Positions 1-12,787 of a stretch of DNA of 64,000 nucleotides are shown in pieces. The position numbers and the translations under genes are program-made. The DNA lies in contig JARWKL010000007.1 of the NCBI GenBank assembly GCA_029961685.1, positions 16,563,013 to 16,627,012 of the forward strand. Direction: 5' to 3'. This stretch comes from Aristolochia californica (taxonomy: Eukaryota; Streptophyta; Magnoliopsida; Piperales; Aristolochiaceae). Below the pieces are notes generated by a model. That model worked only from the letters and a program-made list of their open reading frames with translations, was not told where the DNA came from and did no database searches. The first letter of the stretch is position 1. Each line of letters starts with the position of its first letter.

Positions 1-232
1 AATTTACAGACACTGTTCGGAATTATCTCTCTCTACATTTTTGCATTGTGCATTTCCATTTTAGATGTACACTTTTTTCTTAAATCAAACCTCTGAGTTT
101 TCTCTCTCCCTTCATCCCGAAAACAAAAAAGGCAAAAAGCTCACAACAAAATAAAAATTTTATAGTTGATGTATGGAAAAAATTTAAAACAATAACAAAT
201 GTAAATAAAGAAAATTTATTCACACGACACAA
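1..232. repeat. 3' part of a C monomer
   Basis: This is the tail of a C monomer. It has aaaaagctcac and gatgtatgg, and matches 1994-2225 and 3987-4218 closely. It is the end of a fourth copy of the 1993-bp HOR variant that follows. Confidence 0.93.
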
Positions 233-2225
233 ATGAACACAAAAGTTTTGTTATCCAAGTTTGGGAAATTCCACTAGTTTAACCCTAATAGCTTCGAATT
301 TTAGAATAAAGATAGTTCTTCTACACATGTTTTAAAAATGAATATGCCTCTTTGAAACATGTTAAAGATGGAAATGAGCTATGGATGCAAAGCTTTTAAA
401 GAGAATAACAAACGCTCATTAAATTCTCAAGTGAACTTGTTGTGGGATATTTACCCGAGTCAAACTTGCCATTAATTTGCCCATTTGCAAAAAGCCGACA
501 TAATAATCATAGATGATTGTAAAGCGATTTGAAAGAAATGACTTTTGGATTGGGAGTCAACACTCAGTTAAAAATCCCACGCCTGCCCCTTTTCCTGACG
601 TTTGCAAAATCTGAGATATAAAAACGAAAAAGTGCTCACAATCCCTAAAAATTATAGACACTCTTTGGAATTATCTCTCTCTACATTTGTGCATTGTGCA
701 TTTCCGTTTTAGATCCACAAATTTTTCGTAAATCAAAACTTTGAGTTTTTCGCTCTCCCTTCATCCCGTAAACATAAAAGGCAAATAAATCACTACAAAA
801 TGAAAATTTTATAGTTGATGTACGGAAAAAATTTAAAACAAAAAAAAATTAAATAAAGAAAATTTATTCACACGCCACAATGAACACAAAAGTTTTGTTA
901 TCCAAGTTTGGGAAACTCCACTAGTCCAACACTAATAACTTGGAATTTTACATGAAGGAGATTTTTCCTGCACATGTTTTAGAAATGGATGTGCAAGCTA
1001 GAAACATGTTAAAGATTCAAATGACCTATGGATCCAAAGCTTTTAAAGAGAATAACAAACGCTCATTAAATTCTCAAGTGAATGTGCGATGAGATATTTG
1101 CCTGAGTCAAACAAGCCCTTATTTTTCCCATTTTCAAAAAGATGACCTAACAATCATAGATGATTGTAAAGTGATTTGTCATGCGTAACGGGCTATATTT
1201 TTGTTAGAAATGACTTATGGATTCGAAGTCAACACTCAGTTAAAAATCGCCCGCCTCCCCCTTTTCCCCACAATTGCAAAACCTTAGATATAAAAACGAA
1301 AACGTTCTTACAATCCGAAAAAATTATAGACACTCTTTGGAATTATCTCTCTGTATATTTGTGCATTGTGCATTTCCATTTTAGATGTACACTTTTTTCT
1401 TAAATAAGAACTTTGAGTTTTTGATCTCCCTTCATCCCGTAAACAGAAAAAGCAAATAGATCACAACAAAATAAAAATTTTATAGTTTATGTGCGGAAAA
1501 AATTTAAAACAATAACAAATGTAAATAAAAAATATTTATTCACACACCACAAATGAACACAAAAGTTTTGTTTTCCAAGTTTGGGAAATTCCATTAGTCC
1601 AATTCTAATAGCTTGGAATTTTACTTCAAGGAGATTTTTTCTACACATGTTTTAAAAATGGATATGCATGCATGAAACATGTTAAAGATTCAAATGACCT
1701 ATGGATCCAAAGCTTTTAAAGAGAATAACAAACGCTCATTAAATTCTCAAATGAACGTGCGGTGGGATATTTACCCGAGTCTAACAAGTCAATATTTTGC
1801 CCACTTTCAAAAATTTGACCAAACAATCATAGATGATTTTAAAGTGATTTATCATGCGTAACAGGCTATATTTTTGTAAGAAATGACTTATGGATTGCAA
1901 TTCAACACTCAGTTAAAAATCCTCTGCCACCCATTTTTCCCGACGATTGCAAAACCTGAGATATAAAAACTAAAAAGAGCTTACAATCCCTAAAATTTAC
2001 AGACACTGTTCGGAATTATCTCTCTCTACATTTTTGCATTGTGCGTTTTCATTCTAGATGTACACTTTTTTCTTAAATCAAACCTTTGAGTTTTCTCTTT
2101 CCCTTCATCCCGAAAACAAAAAAGGCAAAAAGCTCACAACAAAATAAAAATGTTATAGTTGATGTATGCAAAAAATTTAAAACAATAACAAATGTAAATA
2201 AAGAAAATTTATTCACACAACACAA
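233..2225. repeat. 1993-bp HOR, copy 1 (A 233, B 880, C 1553)
   Basis: Monomers start at 233 (A, 647 bp), 880 (B, 673 bp) and 1553 (C, 673 bp). The A monomer is short because about 26 bp, including the tcatgcgtaacgggc segment, is missing near 528. The same deletion is present in the next two copies, so it predates their amplification. The B copy has the subtype features cattttcaaaaagatgacc and ggattcgaagtc. Confidence 0.95.
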
Positions 2226-4218
2226 ATGAACACAAAAGTTTTGTTATCCAAGTTTGGGAAATTCCACTAGTTTAACCCTAATAGCTTCGAATTTTAGAAT
2301 AAAGATAGTTCTTCTACACATGTTTTAAAAATGAATATGCCTCTTTGAAACATGTTAAAGATGGAAATGAGCTATGGATGCAAAGCTTTTAAAGAGAATA
2401 ACAAACGCTCATTAAATTCTCAAGTGAACTTGTTGTGGGATATTTACCCGAGTCAAACTTGCCATTAATTTGCCCATTTGCAAAAAACTGACATAATAAT
2501 CATAGATGATTGTAAAGTGATTTGTAAGAAATGACTTTTGGATTGGGAGTCAATACTCAGTTAAAAATCCCCCGCCTCCCCCTTTTCCCGACGATTGCAA
2601 AACTTGAGATATAAAAACGAAAAAGTGCTTACAATCCCTAAAAATTATAGACACTCTTTGGAATTATCTCTCTCTACATTTGTGCATTATGCATTTCCGT
2701 TTTAGATGTACAAATTTTTCGTAAATCAAAACTTCGAGTTTTTCGCTCTCCCTTCATCCCGTAAACATAAAAGGCAAATAGATCACTACAAAATGAAAAT
2801 TTTATAGTTGATGTACGGAAAAAATTTAAAACAAAAAAAATTAAATAAAGAAAATTTATTCACACGCCACAATGAACACAAAAGTTTTGTTATCCAAGTT
2901 TGGGAAACTCCACTAGTCCAACACTAATAACTTGGAATTTTACATGAAGGATATTTTTCCTGCAAATGTTTTTGAAATGGATATGCAAGCTAGAAACATG
3001 TTAAAGATTCAAATGACCTATGGATCCAAAGCTTTTAAAGAGAATAACAAACGCTCATTAAATTCTCAAGTGAATGTGCGATGGGATATTTGCCTGAGTC
3101 AAACAAGCCCTTATTTTTCCCATTTTCAAAAAGATGACCTAACAATCATAGATGATTGTAAAGTGATTTGTCATGCGTAACGGGCTATATTTTTGTTAGA
3201 AATGACTTATGGATACGAAGTCAACACTCAGTTAAAAATCGCCCGCCTCCCCCTTTTCCCGACAATTGCAAAACCTTAGATATAAAAACGAAAACGTTCT
3301 TACGATCCGAAAAAATTATAGACACTCTTTGGAATTATCTCTCTGTATATTTGTGCATTGTGCATTTCCATTTTAGATGTACACTTTTATCTTAAATCAG
3401 AACTTTGAGTTTTTGATCTCCCTTCATCCCGTAAACAGAAAAAGCAAATAGATCACAACAAAATAAAAATTTTATAGTTTATGTGTGCAAAAAAATTTAA
3501 AACAATAACAAATGTAAATAAAAAATATTTATTCACACACCACAAATGAACACAAAAGTTTTGTTTTCCAAGTTTGGGAAATTCCATTAGTCCAACCCTA
3601 TTAGCTTGGAATTTTACTTCAAGGAGATTTTTTCTACACATGTTTTAAAAATGGATATGCATGCATGAAACATGTTAAAGATTCAAATGACCTCTGGATC
3701 CAAAGCTTTTAAAGAGAATAACAAACGCTCATTAAATTCTCAAATGAACGTGCAGAAGGATATTTACCCGACTCTAACAAGTCAATATTTTGACCACTTT
3801 CAAAAATTTGACCAAACAATCATAGATAATTGTAAAGTGATTTATCATGCGTAACAGGCTATATTTTTGTAAGAAATGATTTATGGATTGCTATTCAACA
3901 CTCAGTTAAAAATCCGCCGCGACCCATTTTTCCCGACGATTGCAAAACCTGAGATATAAAAACTAAAAAGAGCTTACAATCCATAAAATTTACAGACACT
4001 GTTCGGAATTATCTCTCTCTACATTTTTGCATTGTGCGTTTCCATTTTAGATGTACACTTTTTTCTTAAATCAAACCTTTGAGTTTTCTCTTTCCCTTCA
4101 TCCCGAAAACAAAAAAGGCAAAAAGCTCACAACAAAATAAAAATTTTATAGTTGATGTATGGAAAAAATTTAAAACAATAACAAATGTAAATAAAGAAAA
4201 TTTATTCACACAACACAA
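2226..4218. repeat. 1993-bp HOR, copy 2 (A 2226, B 2872, C 3546)
   Basis: It has the same order, length and A-monomer deletion (near 2524) as the copy before it. Differences are scattered single bases; for example the C monomer has gtgcagaagg where copy 1 has gtgcggtggg. Confidence 0.95.
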
Positions 4219-6211
4219 ATGAACACAAAAGTTTTGTTATCCAAGTTTGGGAAATTCCACTAGTTTAACCCTAATAGCTTCGAATTTTAGAATAAAGATA
4301 GTTCTTCTACACATGTTTTAAAAATGAATATGCCTCTTTGAAACATGTTAAAGATGGAAATGAGCTATGGATGCAAAGCTTTTAAAGAGAATAACAAACG
4401 CTCATTAAATTCTCAAGTGAACTTGTTGTGGGATAGTTACCCGAGTCAAACTTGCCATTAATTTGCCCATTTGCAAAAAACTGACATAATAATCATAGAT
4501 GATTGTAAAGTGATTTGTAAGAAATGACTTTGGGATTGGGAGTCAACACTCAGTTAAAAATCCCCCGCCTCCCCCTTTTCCCGACGATTGCAAAATCTGA
4601 GATATAAAAACGAAAAAGTGCTTACAATCCCTAAAAATTATAGACACTCTTTGGAATTATCTCTCTCTACATTTGTGCATTATGCATTTCCGTTTTAAAT
4701 GTACAAATTTTTCGTAAATCAAAACTTCGAGTTTTTTGCTCTCCCTTCATCCCGTAAACATAAAAGGCAAATAGATCACTACAAAATGAAAATTTTATAG
4801 TTGATGTACGGAAAAAATTTAAAACTAAAAAAAATTAAATAAAGAAAATTTATTCACACGCCACAATGAGCACAAAAGTTTTGTTATCCAAGTTTGGGAA
4901 ACTCCACTAGTCCAACACTAATAACTTGGAATTTTACAGGAAGGAGATTTTTCCTGCACATGTTTTTGAAATGGATATGCAAGCTCGAAACATGTTAAAG
5001 ATTGAAATGACCTATGGATCCAAAGCTTTTAAAGAGAATAACAAACGCTCATTAAATTCTCAAGTGAATGTGCGATGGGATATTTGCCTAAGTCAAACAA
5101 GCCTTTATTTTTCCCATTTTCAAAAAGATGACCTAACAATCATAGATGATTGTAAAGTGATTTGTCATGCGTAACGGGCAATATTTTTGTTAGAAATGAC
5201 TTATGGATTCGAAGTCAACACTCAGTTAAAAATCGCCCGCCTCCCCCTTTTCCCGACAATTTCAAAACCTTAGATATAAAAATGAAAACGTTCTTACGAT
5301 CTGAAAAAATTATAGACACTCTTTGGAATTATCTCTCTCTATATTTGTGCATTGTGCATTTCCATTTTAGATGTACACTTTTTTCTTAAATCAGAACTTT
5401 GAGTTTTCGATCTCCCTTCATCCCGTAAACAGAAAAAGCAAATTGATCACAACAAAATAAAAATTTTATAGTTTATGTGTGGAAAAAATTTAAAACAATA
5501 ACAAATGTAAATAAAAAATATTTATTCACACACCACAAATGAACAGAAAAGTTTTGTTATCCAAGTTTGGGAAATTCCATTAGTCCAACCCTATTAGCTT
5601 GGAATTTTTCAAGAAGTACATTTTTTCTTCACATGTTTTAAAAATGGATATGCATGCATGGAACATGATAAAGATTCAAATGACCTGTGGATCCAAAGCT
5701 TTTAAAGAGAATAACAAAGGCTCATTAAATTCTCAAGTGAACGTGCGGTGGGATATTTACCCGAGTCTAACAAGTCATTATTTTGCCTACTTTCAAAAAT
5801 TTGACGTAACAATCATAGATGATTGTAAAGTGATTTATCATGCATAACATGCTATATTTTTGTAAGAAATGACTTATGGATTGCAATTCAACACTCAGTT
5901 AAAAATCCTCCGCCACCCATTTTCCCCGACGATTGCAAAACCTGAGATATAAAAACTAAAAAGAGTTTATAATCCCTAAAATTTACCGACACTGTTCGGA
6001 ATTATCTCTGTCTACATTTTTGCATTGTGCTTTTCCATTTTAGATGTACACTTTTTTCTTAAATCAAAACTTTCAGTTTTCGCTCTCCCTTCATCATGAA
6101 AACAAAAAAGGCAAAACGCTCACAACGAAATAAAAATTTTATAGTTGATGTATGGAAAAAATTTAAAACAATAAAAAATGTTAGTAAAGAAAATTTATTC
6201 ACACAACACAA
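4219..6211. repeat. 1993-bp HOR, copy 3 (A 4219, B 4866, C 5539)
   Basis: This is the third copy in register, with the A deletion near 4516. Its C monomer differs from the other two at +80..+100 (ttttcaagaagtac rather than ttttacttcaaggag). That points to a local exchange with another C subtype at the distal edge of the block. Confidence 0.94.
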
Positions 6212-7556
6212 ATGAACACAAAAGTTTTGTTATCCAAGTTTGGGAAATTCCACTTGTTTAACCCTAATAGCTTGGAATTTTACAAGAAAAAGATTTCTTC
6301 TACACATGTTTTAAAAAGGGATATGCATGTTTGAAACACGTTAAAGATGCAATTCAGCTATGGCTGCAAAGCTTTTAAAGAGAATAACAAATACTCATTA
6401 AATTCTCAAGTGAACTTGCGGTGGGATATTTACCCGAGTCAAACATGCCAATATTTTGCCCATTTGCAAAAAGCCGACATAATAATTGTACATGATTGTA
6501 AAGTGATTTATCATGTGTATCGGGCTATATTTTTGTAAGAAATGACTTTTGGATTGGGAGTCCACACTCAGTTAAAAATCCCCCGCCTCCCCCTTTTCCC
6601 GACGATTGCAAAATCGGAGACAGAAAAAAGAAAAAGTGCTTACAATCCCTAAAAATTACAGAACCTCTTTGGAATTATCTCTGTCTACATTTGTGCATTG
6701 TACATTTCCATTTTAGATGTACACATTTTTCTTAAATCAAAACTTCTAGATTTCGCTCTCCCTTCATCCCGTAAACAAAAAAGGCAAATAGACCACAACA
6801 AAATGAAAATTTTATAGTTGATGTACGGAAAAAATTAAAAACAATAAAAAAATAAATAAAGAAAATTAATTCACACGCCACAAATGAACACAAAACTTTT
6901 GTTATCCAAGTTTGGGAAACTCCACTAGTCCAACACTAAAAACTTGGAACTTTACATGATGGAGATTTTTTCTACACATGTTTTAAAAATGGATATGCAA
7001 GCTAGAAACATGTTAAAGATTCAAATGACCTATGGATCCAAAGCTTTTAAAGAGAATAACAAATGCTCATTAAAGTCTCAAGTGAACGTGCGGTGGGATA
7101 TTTACCCGAGTCTAACAAGTCATTATTTTGCCCACTTTCAAAAATTTGACCTCACAATCATAGATGATTGTAAAGTGATTTATCATGTGTAACAGGCTAT
7201 ATTTTTGTAAGAAATGACTTATGGATTGCAATTCAACACTCAATTAATAATCCTCCGCCACCCATTTTTCCCGACGATTGCAAAAGCTGAGATATAAAAA
7301 CTAAAAAGAGCTTACAAACCCTAAAATTTATAGACACTATTCGGAATTATCTCTCTCTACATTTTTGCATTGTGCTTTTCCATTTTAGATGTACACTTTA
7401 TTCTTAAATCAAAACTTTGAGTTTTCGCTCTCCCTTCATCGCGAAAACAAAAAAGGCAAAAAGCTCACAACAAAATAAAAGTTTTATAGTCGATGTATGG
7501 GAAAAATTTAAAACAATAACAAATGTAAATAAAGAAAATTTAGTCACGCAACACAA
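6212..7556. repeat. A monomer (6212) and B/C hybrid monomer (6884)
   Basis: The A monomer at 6212 has full length and lacks the 26-bp deletion of the preceding block, so the 1993-bp variant ends here. The monomer at 6884 starts as B (ccaacactaa, gctagaaac) and from about 7090 onward reads as C (ttacccgagtctaacaagtc, ggattgcaattc, aaaaagctcac). It therefore stands for both B and C, and the next monomer begins a new cycle. Confidence 0.9.
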
Positions 7557-8073
7557 ATGAACACAAAAGAGAATAACAAACGATTATTAAATTCTCAAGT
7601 GAACGTGCGGTGGGATATTTGCCCGAGTCAAACAAGCCATTATTTTGCCCATTTTCAAAAAGTTGACCTAACAATCATTGATGATTGTAAAGTGATTTGT
7701 CATGCGTAATGGGCTATATTTTTGTAACAAATGACTTATGGATTGGAAGTCAACACTCTATTAAAAATCGCCCGCCTCCCCCTTTTCCCGACGATTGCAA
7801 AAGCTTCGATATAAAAACAAAAAAGTTCTTACGATCCCTAAAAATTACAGACACTCTTTGGAATTATCTCTCTCTACATTTGTGCATTGTGCATTTCCAT
7901 TTTAGATGTACACTTTTTTCTTAAATCAGAACTTTGAGTTTTCGCTCTCCCTTCATCCTGTAAACAGAAAAGGCAAATAGATCACAACAAAATAAAAATT
8001 TTATAGTTGATGTGTGGAAAAAATTTAAAACAATAACTTATGTAAATAAAAAATATTTATTCACACACCAGAA
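7557..8073. repeat. Truncated monomer, 517 bp (5' deletion, B-type remainder)
   Basis: Eleven bases after the anchor the sequence jumps to agagaataacaaacg, which normally lies near +167. About 156 bp is lost. The shared bases aaag on both sides of the junction near 7568 are a plausible microhomology. The remainder is B-type (ttgcccgagtcaaacaagcc, ggattggaagtc, aacagaaaaggc). Confidence 0.92.
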
Positions 8074-10096
8074 ATGAATATAAAAGTTTTTTCATCCAAG
8101 TTTGGGAAATACTATTAGTCCAACCCTAATAGCTTGGAATTTTACATGAAGGAGATTTTTTCTACACATGTTTTAAAAATCGATATGCATGCTCTAAACA
8201 TGTTAAAGATTCAAATGACCTATGGATCCAAAGCTTTTAAAGAGAATAACAAACGCTCATTAAATTCTCAAGTGAATGTGCGATGGGATATTTGCCCGAG
8301 TCAAACAAGTCCTTATTTTGCCCATTTTCTAAAAGATGACCTAACAATCATAGATGATTGTAAACTGATTTGTCAAGCGTAACGGGCTATATTTTTTTTA
8401 GAAATGACTTATGGATTCGAAGTCAACACTCAGTTAAAAATCACCCGCCTCCCCCTTTTCCTAACGATTGCAAAACCTTAGATATAAAAATGAAAAAATT
8501 CTTCCGATCCCTAAAAATTACAGACATTCTTTGGAATTATCTCTCTCTACATTTGTGCTTTGTGCATTTCCATTTCAAATGTACACCTTTTTCTTAAATT
8601 AGAACTTTGAGTTTTCGCTCTCCCTTCATCCCGTAAACAGAAAATGCAAATAGATCACAACAAAATAAAAATTTTATAGTTGATGTGTGGAAAAAAATTT
8701 AAAACAATAACTAATGTAAATAAAAAATATTTATTCACACACCAAAAATGAACACAAAAAGTTTTGTTATCCAAGTTTGGGATATTCCATTAGTCCAACC
8801 CTAATAGCTTGGAATTTTACATGAAGTACATTTTTTCTACACATGTTTTAAAAATGGATATGCGTGCATGAAACATGTCAAAGATTCAAATGACCTATGT
8901 ATCCAAAGCTTTTAAAGAGAATAACAAACACTCATTAAAATCTCAAGTGAATGTGCGATGGGATATTTGCCCGAGTCAAACAAGCCCTTATTTTGCCCAT
9001 TTTCTAAAAGATGACCTAACAATCATAGATGATTGTAAAGTGATTTTTCATGCTTAATGGGCTATATTTTTGTTAGAAATGACTTATGGATTCGAAGTCA
9101 ACACTCAGTTAAAAATCGCCCGCCTCCCCCTTTTCCCGACCATTGCAAAACATTAGATATAAAAATGAAAAAATTCTTCCGATCCCTAAAAATTACAGAC
9201 ACTCTTTGGAATTATCTCTCTCTACATTTGTGCTTTGTGCATTTGCATTTTAAATGTACACCTTTTTCTTAAATCAGAACTTTGAGTTTTCGCTCTCCCT
9301 TCATCCCGTAAACAGAAAAGGCAAATAGATCACAACAAAATAAAAATTTTATAGTTGATGTGTGGAAAAAAATTTAAACCAATAACTAATGTAAATATAA
9401 AATATTTATTCACACACCAAAAATGAACACAAAAAGTTCTGTTATCCAAGTATGGGAAATTCCATTAGTCCAACCCTAATAACTTGGAATTTTACATGAA
9501 GTACATTTTTTCTACACATGTTTTAAAAATGGATATGCATGCATGAAACATGTTAAAGATTCAAATGACCTACGGATCCAAAGCTTTTAAAGAGAATAAC
9601 AAACGCTCATTCAATTCTCAAGTGAATGTGCGATGGGATATTTGCCCAAGTCAAACAAGCCCTTATTTTGCCCATTTTCTAAAAGATGACCTAACAATCA
9701 TAGATGATTGTCAAGTGATTTGTCATGCGTAACAGGCTATATTTTTTTTAGAAATGACTTATGGATTCGAAGTCCACACTCAGTTAAAAATCGCCCGCCT
9801 CCCCCTTTTCCCGACGATTGCAAAACCTTAGATATAAAAATGAAAAAATTCTTCCGATCCCTAAAAATTACAGACACTCTTTGGAATTATATCTCTCTAC
9901 ATTTGTGGTTTGTGCATTTCCATTTTAAATGTACACTTTTTTCTTAAATCATAACTTTAAGTTTTCGCTCTCCCTTCATCCTGTAAACAGAAAAGGCAAA
10001 TAGATCACAACAAAATAAAAATTTTATAGTTGATGTGTGGAAAAAATTTAAAATAGTAACTAATGTAAATTAAAAATATTTATTCACACACCAAAA
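8074..10096. repeat. Three tandem C/B hybrid monomers (8074, 8748, 9423)
   Basis: Each starts as C (attagtccaaccctaat), then reads as a B subtype with cattttctaaaagatgacc and ggattcgaagtc. All three share a private aaattcttccgatccc stretch. Lengths are 674, 675 and 674 bp. The three resemble each other more than any other neighbour, so this is a monomer-level expansion inside the trimeric array. Confidence 0.9.
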
Positions 10097-10769
10097 ATGA
10101 ACACACAAGTTTTGTTATCCAAGTTTGGGAAATTCCATTAGTCCAACCCCAATAGCTTGGAATTTTACATGAAGTACATTTTTTCTACACATGTTTTAAA
10201 AATGGATATGCATGCATGAAACATGTTAAAGATTCAAATGACCTATGGATCCAAAGCCTTTAAAGAGAATAACAAACGCTCATTAAATTATCAAGTGAAC
10301 GTGCGGTGGGATATTTACCCGAGTCTAACAAGTCATTATTTTGCCCACATTTAAAAATTTGACCTAACAATGATAGATGATTTTAAAGTGATTTATCATG
10401 CGTACCAGACTATATTTTTGTAAGAAATGACTTACGGATTGCAATTCAACACTCAGCTAAAAATCCTCCGCAACCCTTTTTTCTTGACGATTGCAAAACC
10501 TGAGATATAAAAACTAAAAAGAGCTTACAATCCCTAAAATTTACAGACACTGTTCGGAATTATCTCTCTCTACATTTTTGCATTGTGCTTTTCCATTTTG
10601 GATGTACACTTTTTTCTTAAATCAAAACTTTGAGTTTTCGCTCTCCCTTCATCCCGAAAACAAAAAAGGCAAAAAGCTCACAACAAAATAAAAAGTTTAT
10701 AGTTGATGTATGGAAAAAATTTAAAACAATAACAAATGTAAATAAAGAAAATTTATTCACGCAGCACAA
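10097..10769. repeat. C monomer
   Basis: A C monomer at all five diagnostic sites. Its island is degraded (aacccttttttcttgacg). Confidence 0.9.
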
Positions 10770-12787
10770 ATGAACACAAACATTTTGTTATCCAAGTTAG
10801 GGAAATTCCACTACTTTAAGCATAATAGCTTGGAATTTTACAAGAAAGAGATTTCGTCTGCACATGTTTTAAAAATGGATATTCTTGTTTGAAACAGGTT
10901 AAAGATGCAAATGAGCTATGGATGCAAAGCTTTTAAAGAGAATAACAAACGCTCATTAAAATCTCAAGTGAACTTCCGGTGGGATATTTAGCCGAGTCAA
11001 ACATGCCATTAATTTGCCCATTTGCAAAAAGCCGACATAATAATCATAGATGATTGTAAAGTTATTTATCATGCGTAATGGGCTATATTTTTGTAAGAAA
11101 TGACTTTTGGATTGGGAGTCAACACTCAGTTAAAAATCCCTCGCCTCCCCCTTTTCCCGACGATTGCAAAACCTGAGATATAAAAACGAAAAGGTGCTTA
11201 CAATCCCTAAAAATTACAGACACTCTTTGGAATTATCTCTCTCTACATTTCTACATTGTGCATTTCCGTTTTAGATGAACACATTTTTCGTAAATCAAAA
11301 CATCGAGTTTTTCGCTCTCCCTTCATCCCGTAAACATAAAAGGCAAATAGATCGCTACAAAATGAAAATTTGATAGTTGATGTACGGAAAAAGTTTAAAA
11401 CAATAAAAAAAGTAAATAAAGAAAATTTATTCACACACCACAAATGAACACAAAAGTTTTGTTATTCAAGTTTGGGAAACTCCACTACTCCAACACTAAT
11501 ATCTATGAATTTTACATGAATGAGATTTTTTCTACACATGTTTTAAAAATGGATATGCAAGCTAGAAACATGTTAAAGATTCAAATGACCTATGGATCCA
11601 AATCTTTTAAAGAGAATAACAAATGCTCATTAAATTCTCAAGTGAACGTGCGGTGGGATATTTGCCCGAGTCAAACAAGCCAATATTTTGCCCATTTTCA
11701 AAAAGTTGACCTAACAATCATAGATGATTGTAAAGTGATTTGTCATGTGTAACGGGCTATATTTTAGTATGAAATGACTTATGGACTGGAAGTCAACACT
11801 CAGTTAAAAATCGCCCACCTCCCCCTTTTCCCGAAGATTAGAAAACCTTATATATAAAAACGAAAAAGTGTGTACGATCCCTAATAATTACAGACGCTCT
11901 TTGGAATTATCTCTCTCTACATTTGTCCATTATGCATTTCCATTTTAGATGTACATTTTTTTCTTAAATCAGAACTTTGAGCTTTCGCTCTCCCTTCATC
12001 CCGTAAACAGAATAGGCAAATAGATCACAACAAAATATAAATTTTATAGTTGATGTGTGGAAAAAATTGAAAACAATGACTAATGTAAATAAAAAATATT
12101 TATTCACACACCACAAATGAACACAAAAGTTTTGTTATCCAAGTTTGGGAAATTCCATTAGTCCAACCCTAATAGCTTGGAATTTGACATCAATGAGGTT
12201 TTTAATACACATGTTTTAAAAATGGATATGCATTCTTGAGACATGTTAAAGATTCAAATGACGTATGGATCCAAAGCTTTTAAAGAGAATAACAAATGCT
12301 CATTCAATTCTCAAGTGAATGTGCGGTGGGATATTTACCCGAGTCAAACAAGTCATTAATTTGCCCATTTTCAAAAATTTGTCCTAACAATCATAGATGA
12401 TTGTAAAGTGATGCATCATGCGTAATGGGCTATAATTTTTTAAGAAATGACGTATGGATTGGAAGTCAACACTCAGTTAAAAATCGCCCGCCTCCCCCTT
12501 TTCTAGACGATTGCAAAACCTTAGATATAAAAACAAAAAAGTGCTTACGATCCCTAAAAACTACCGACACTCTTTGGAATTATCTCTCTCTACATTTGTG
12601 ATTGTGCATTTCCATTTTAGATGTACACTTTTTTCTTAAATCAGAACTTTGAGTTTTCGCTCTCCCTTCATCCCGTAAACAGAAAAGGCAAATAGATACC
12701 ACAAAATAAAAATTTTATAGTTGATGTGTGGAAAAAATTTGAAACAATAACTAATGTAAATAAAAAATATTTATTCACACACCACAA
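10770..12787. repeat. A (10770), B (11444), C/B hybrid (12117)
   Basis: The A and B monomers are regular. The third starts as C, keeps tttgtcctaac (C-like) near +285, then switches to B with ggattggaagtc, cgcccgcc and aacagaaaaggc. The same A, B, C/B order recurs at 18162-20155, in front of the same following block. Confidence 0.87.
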
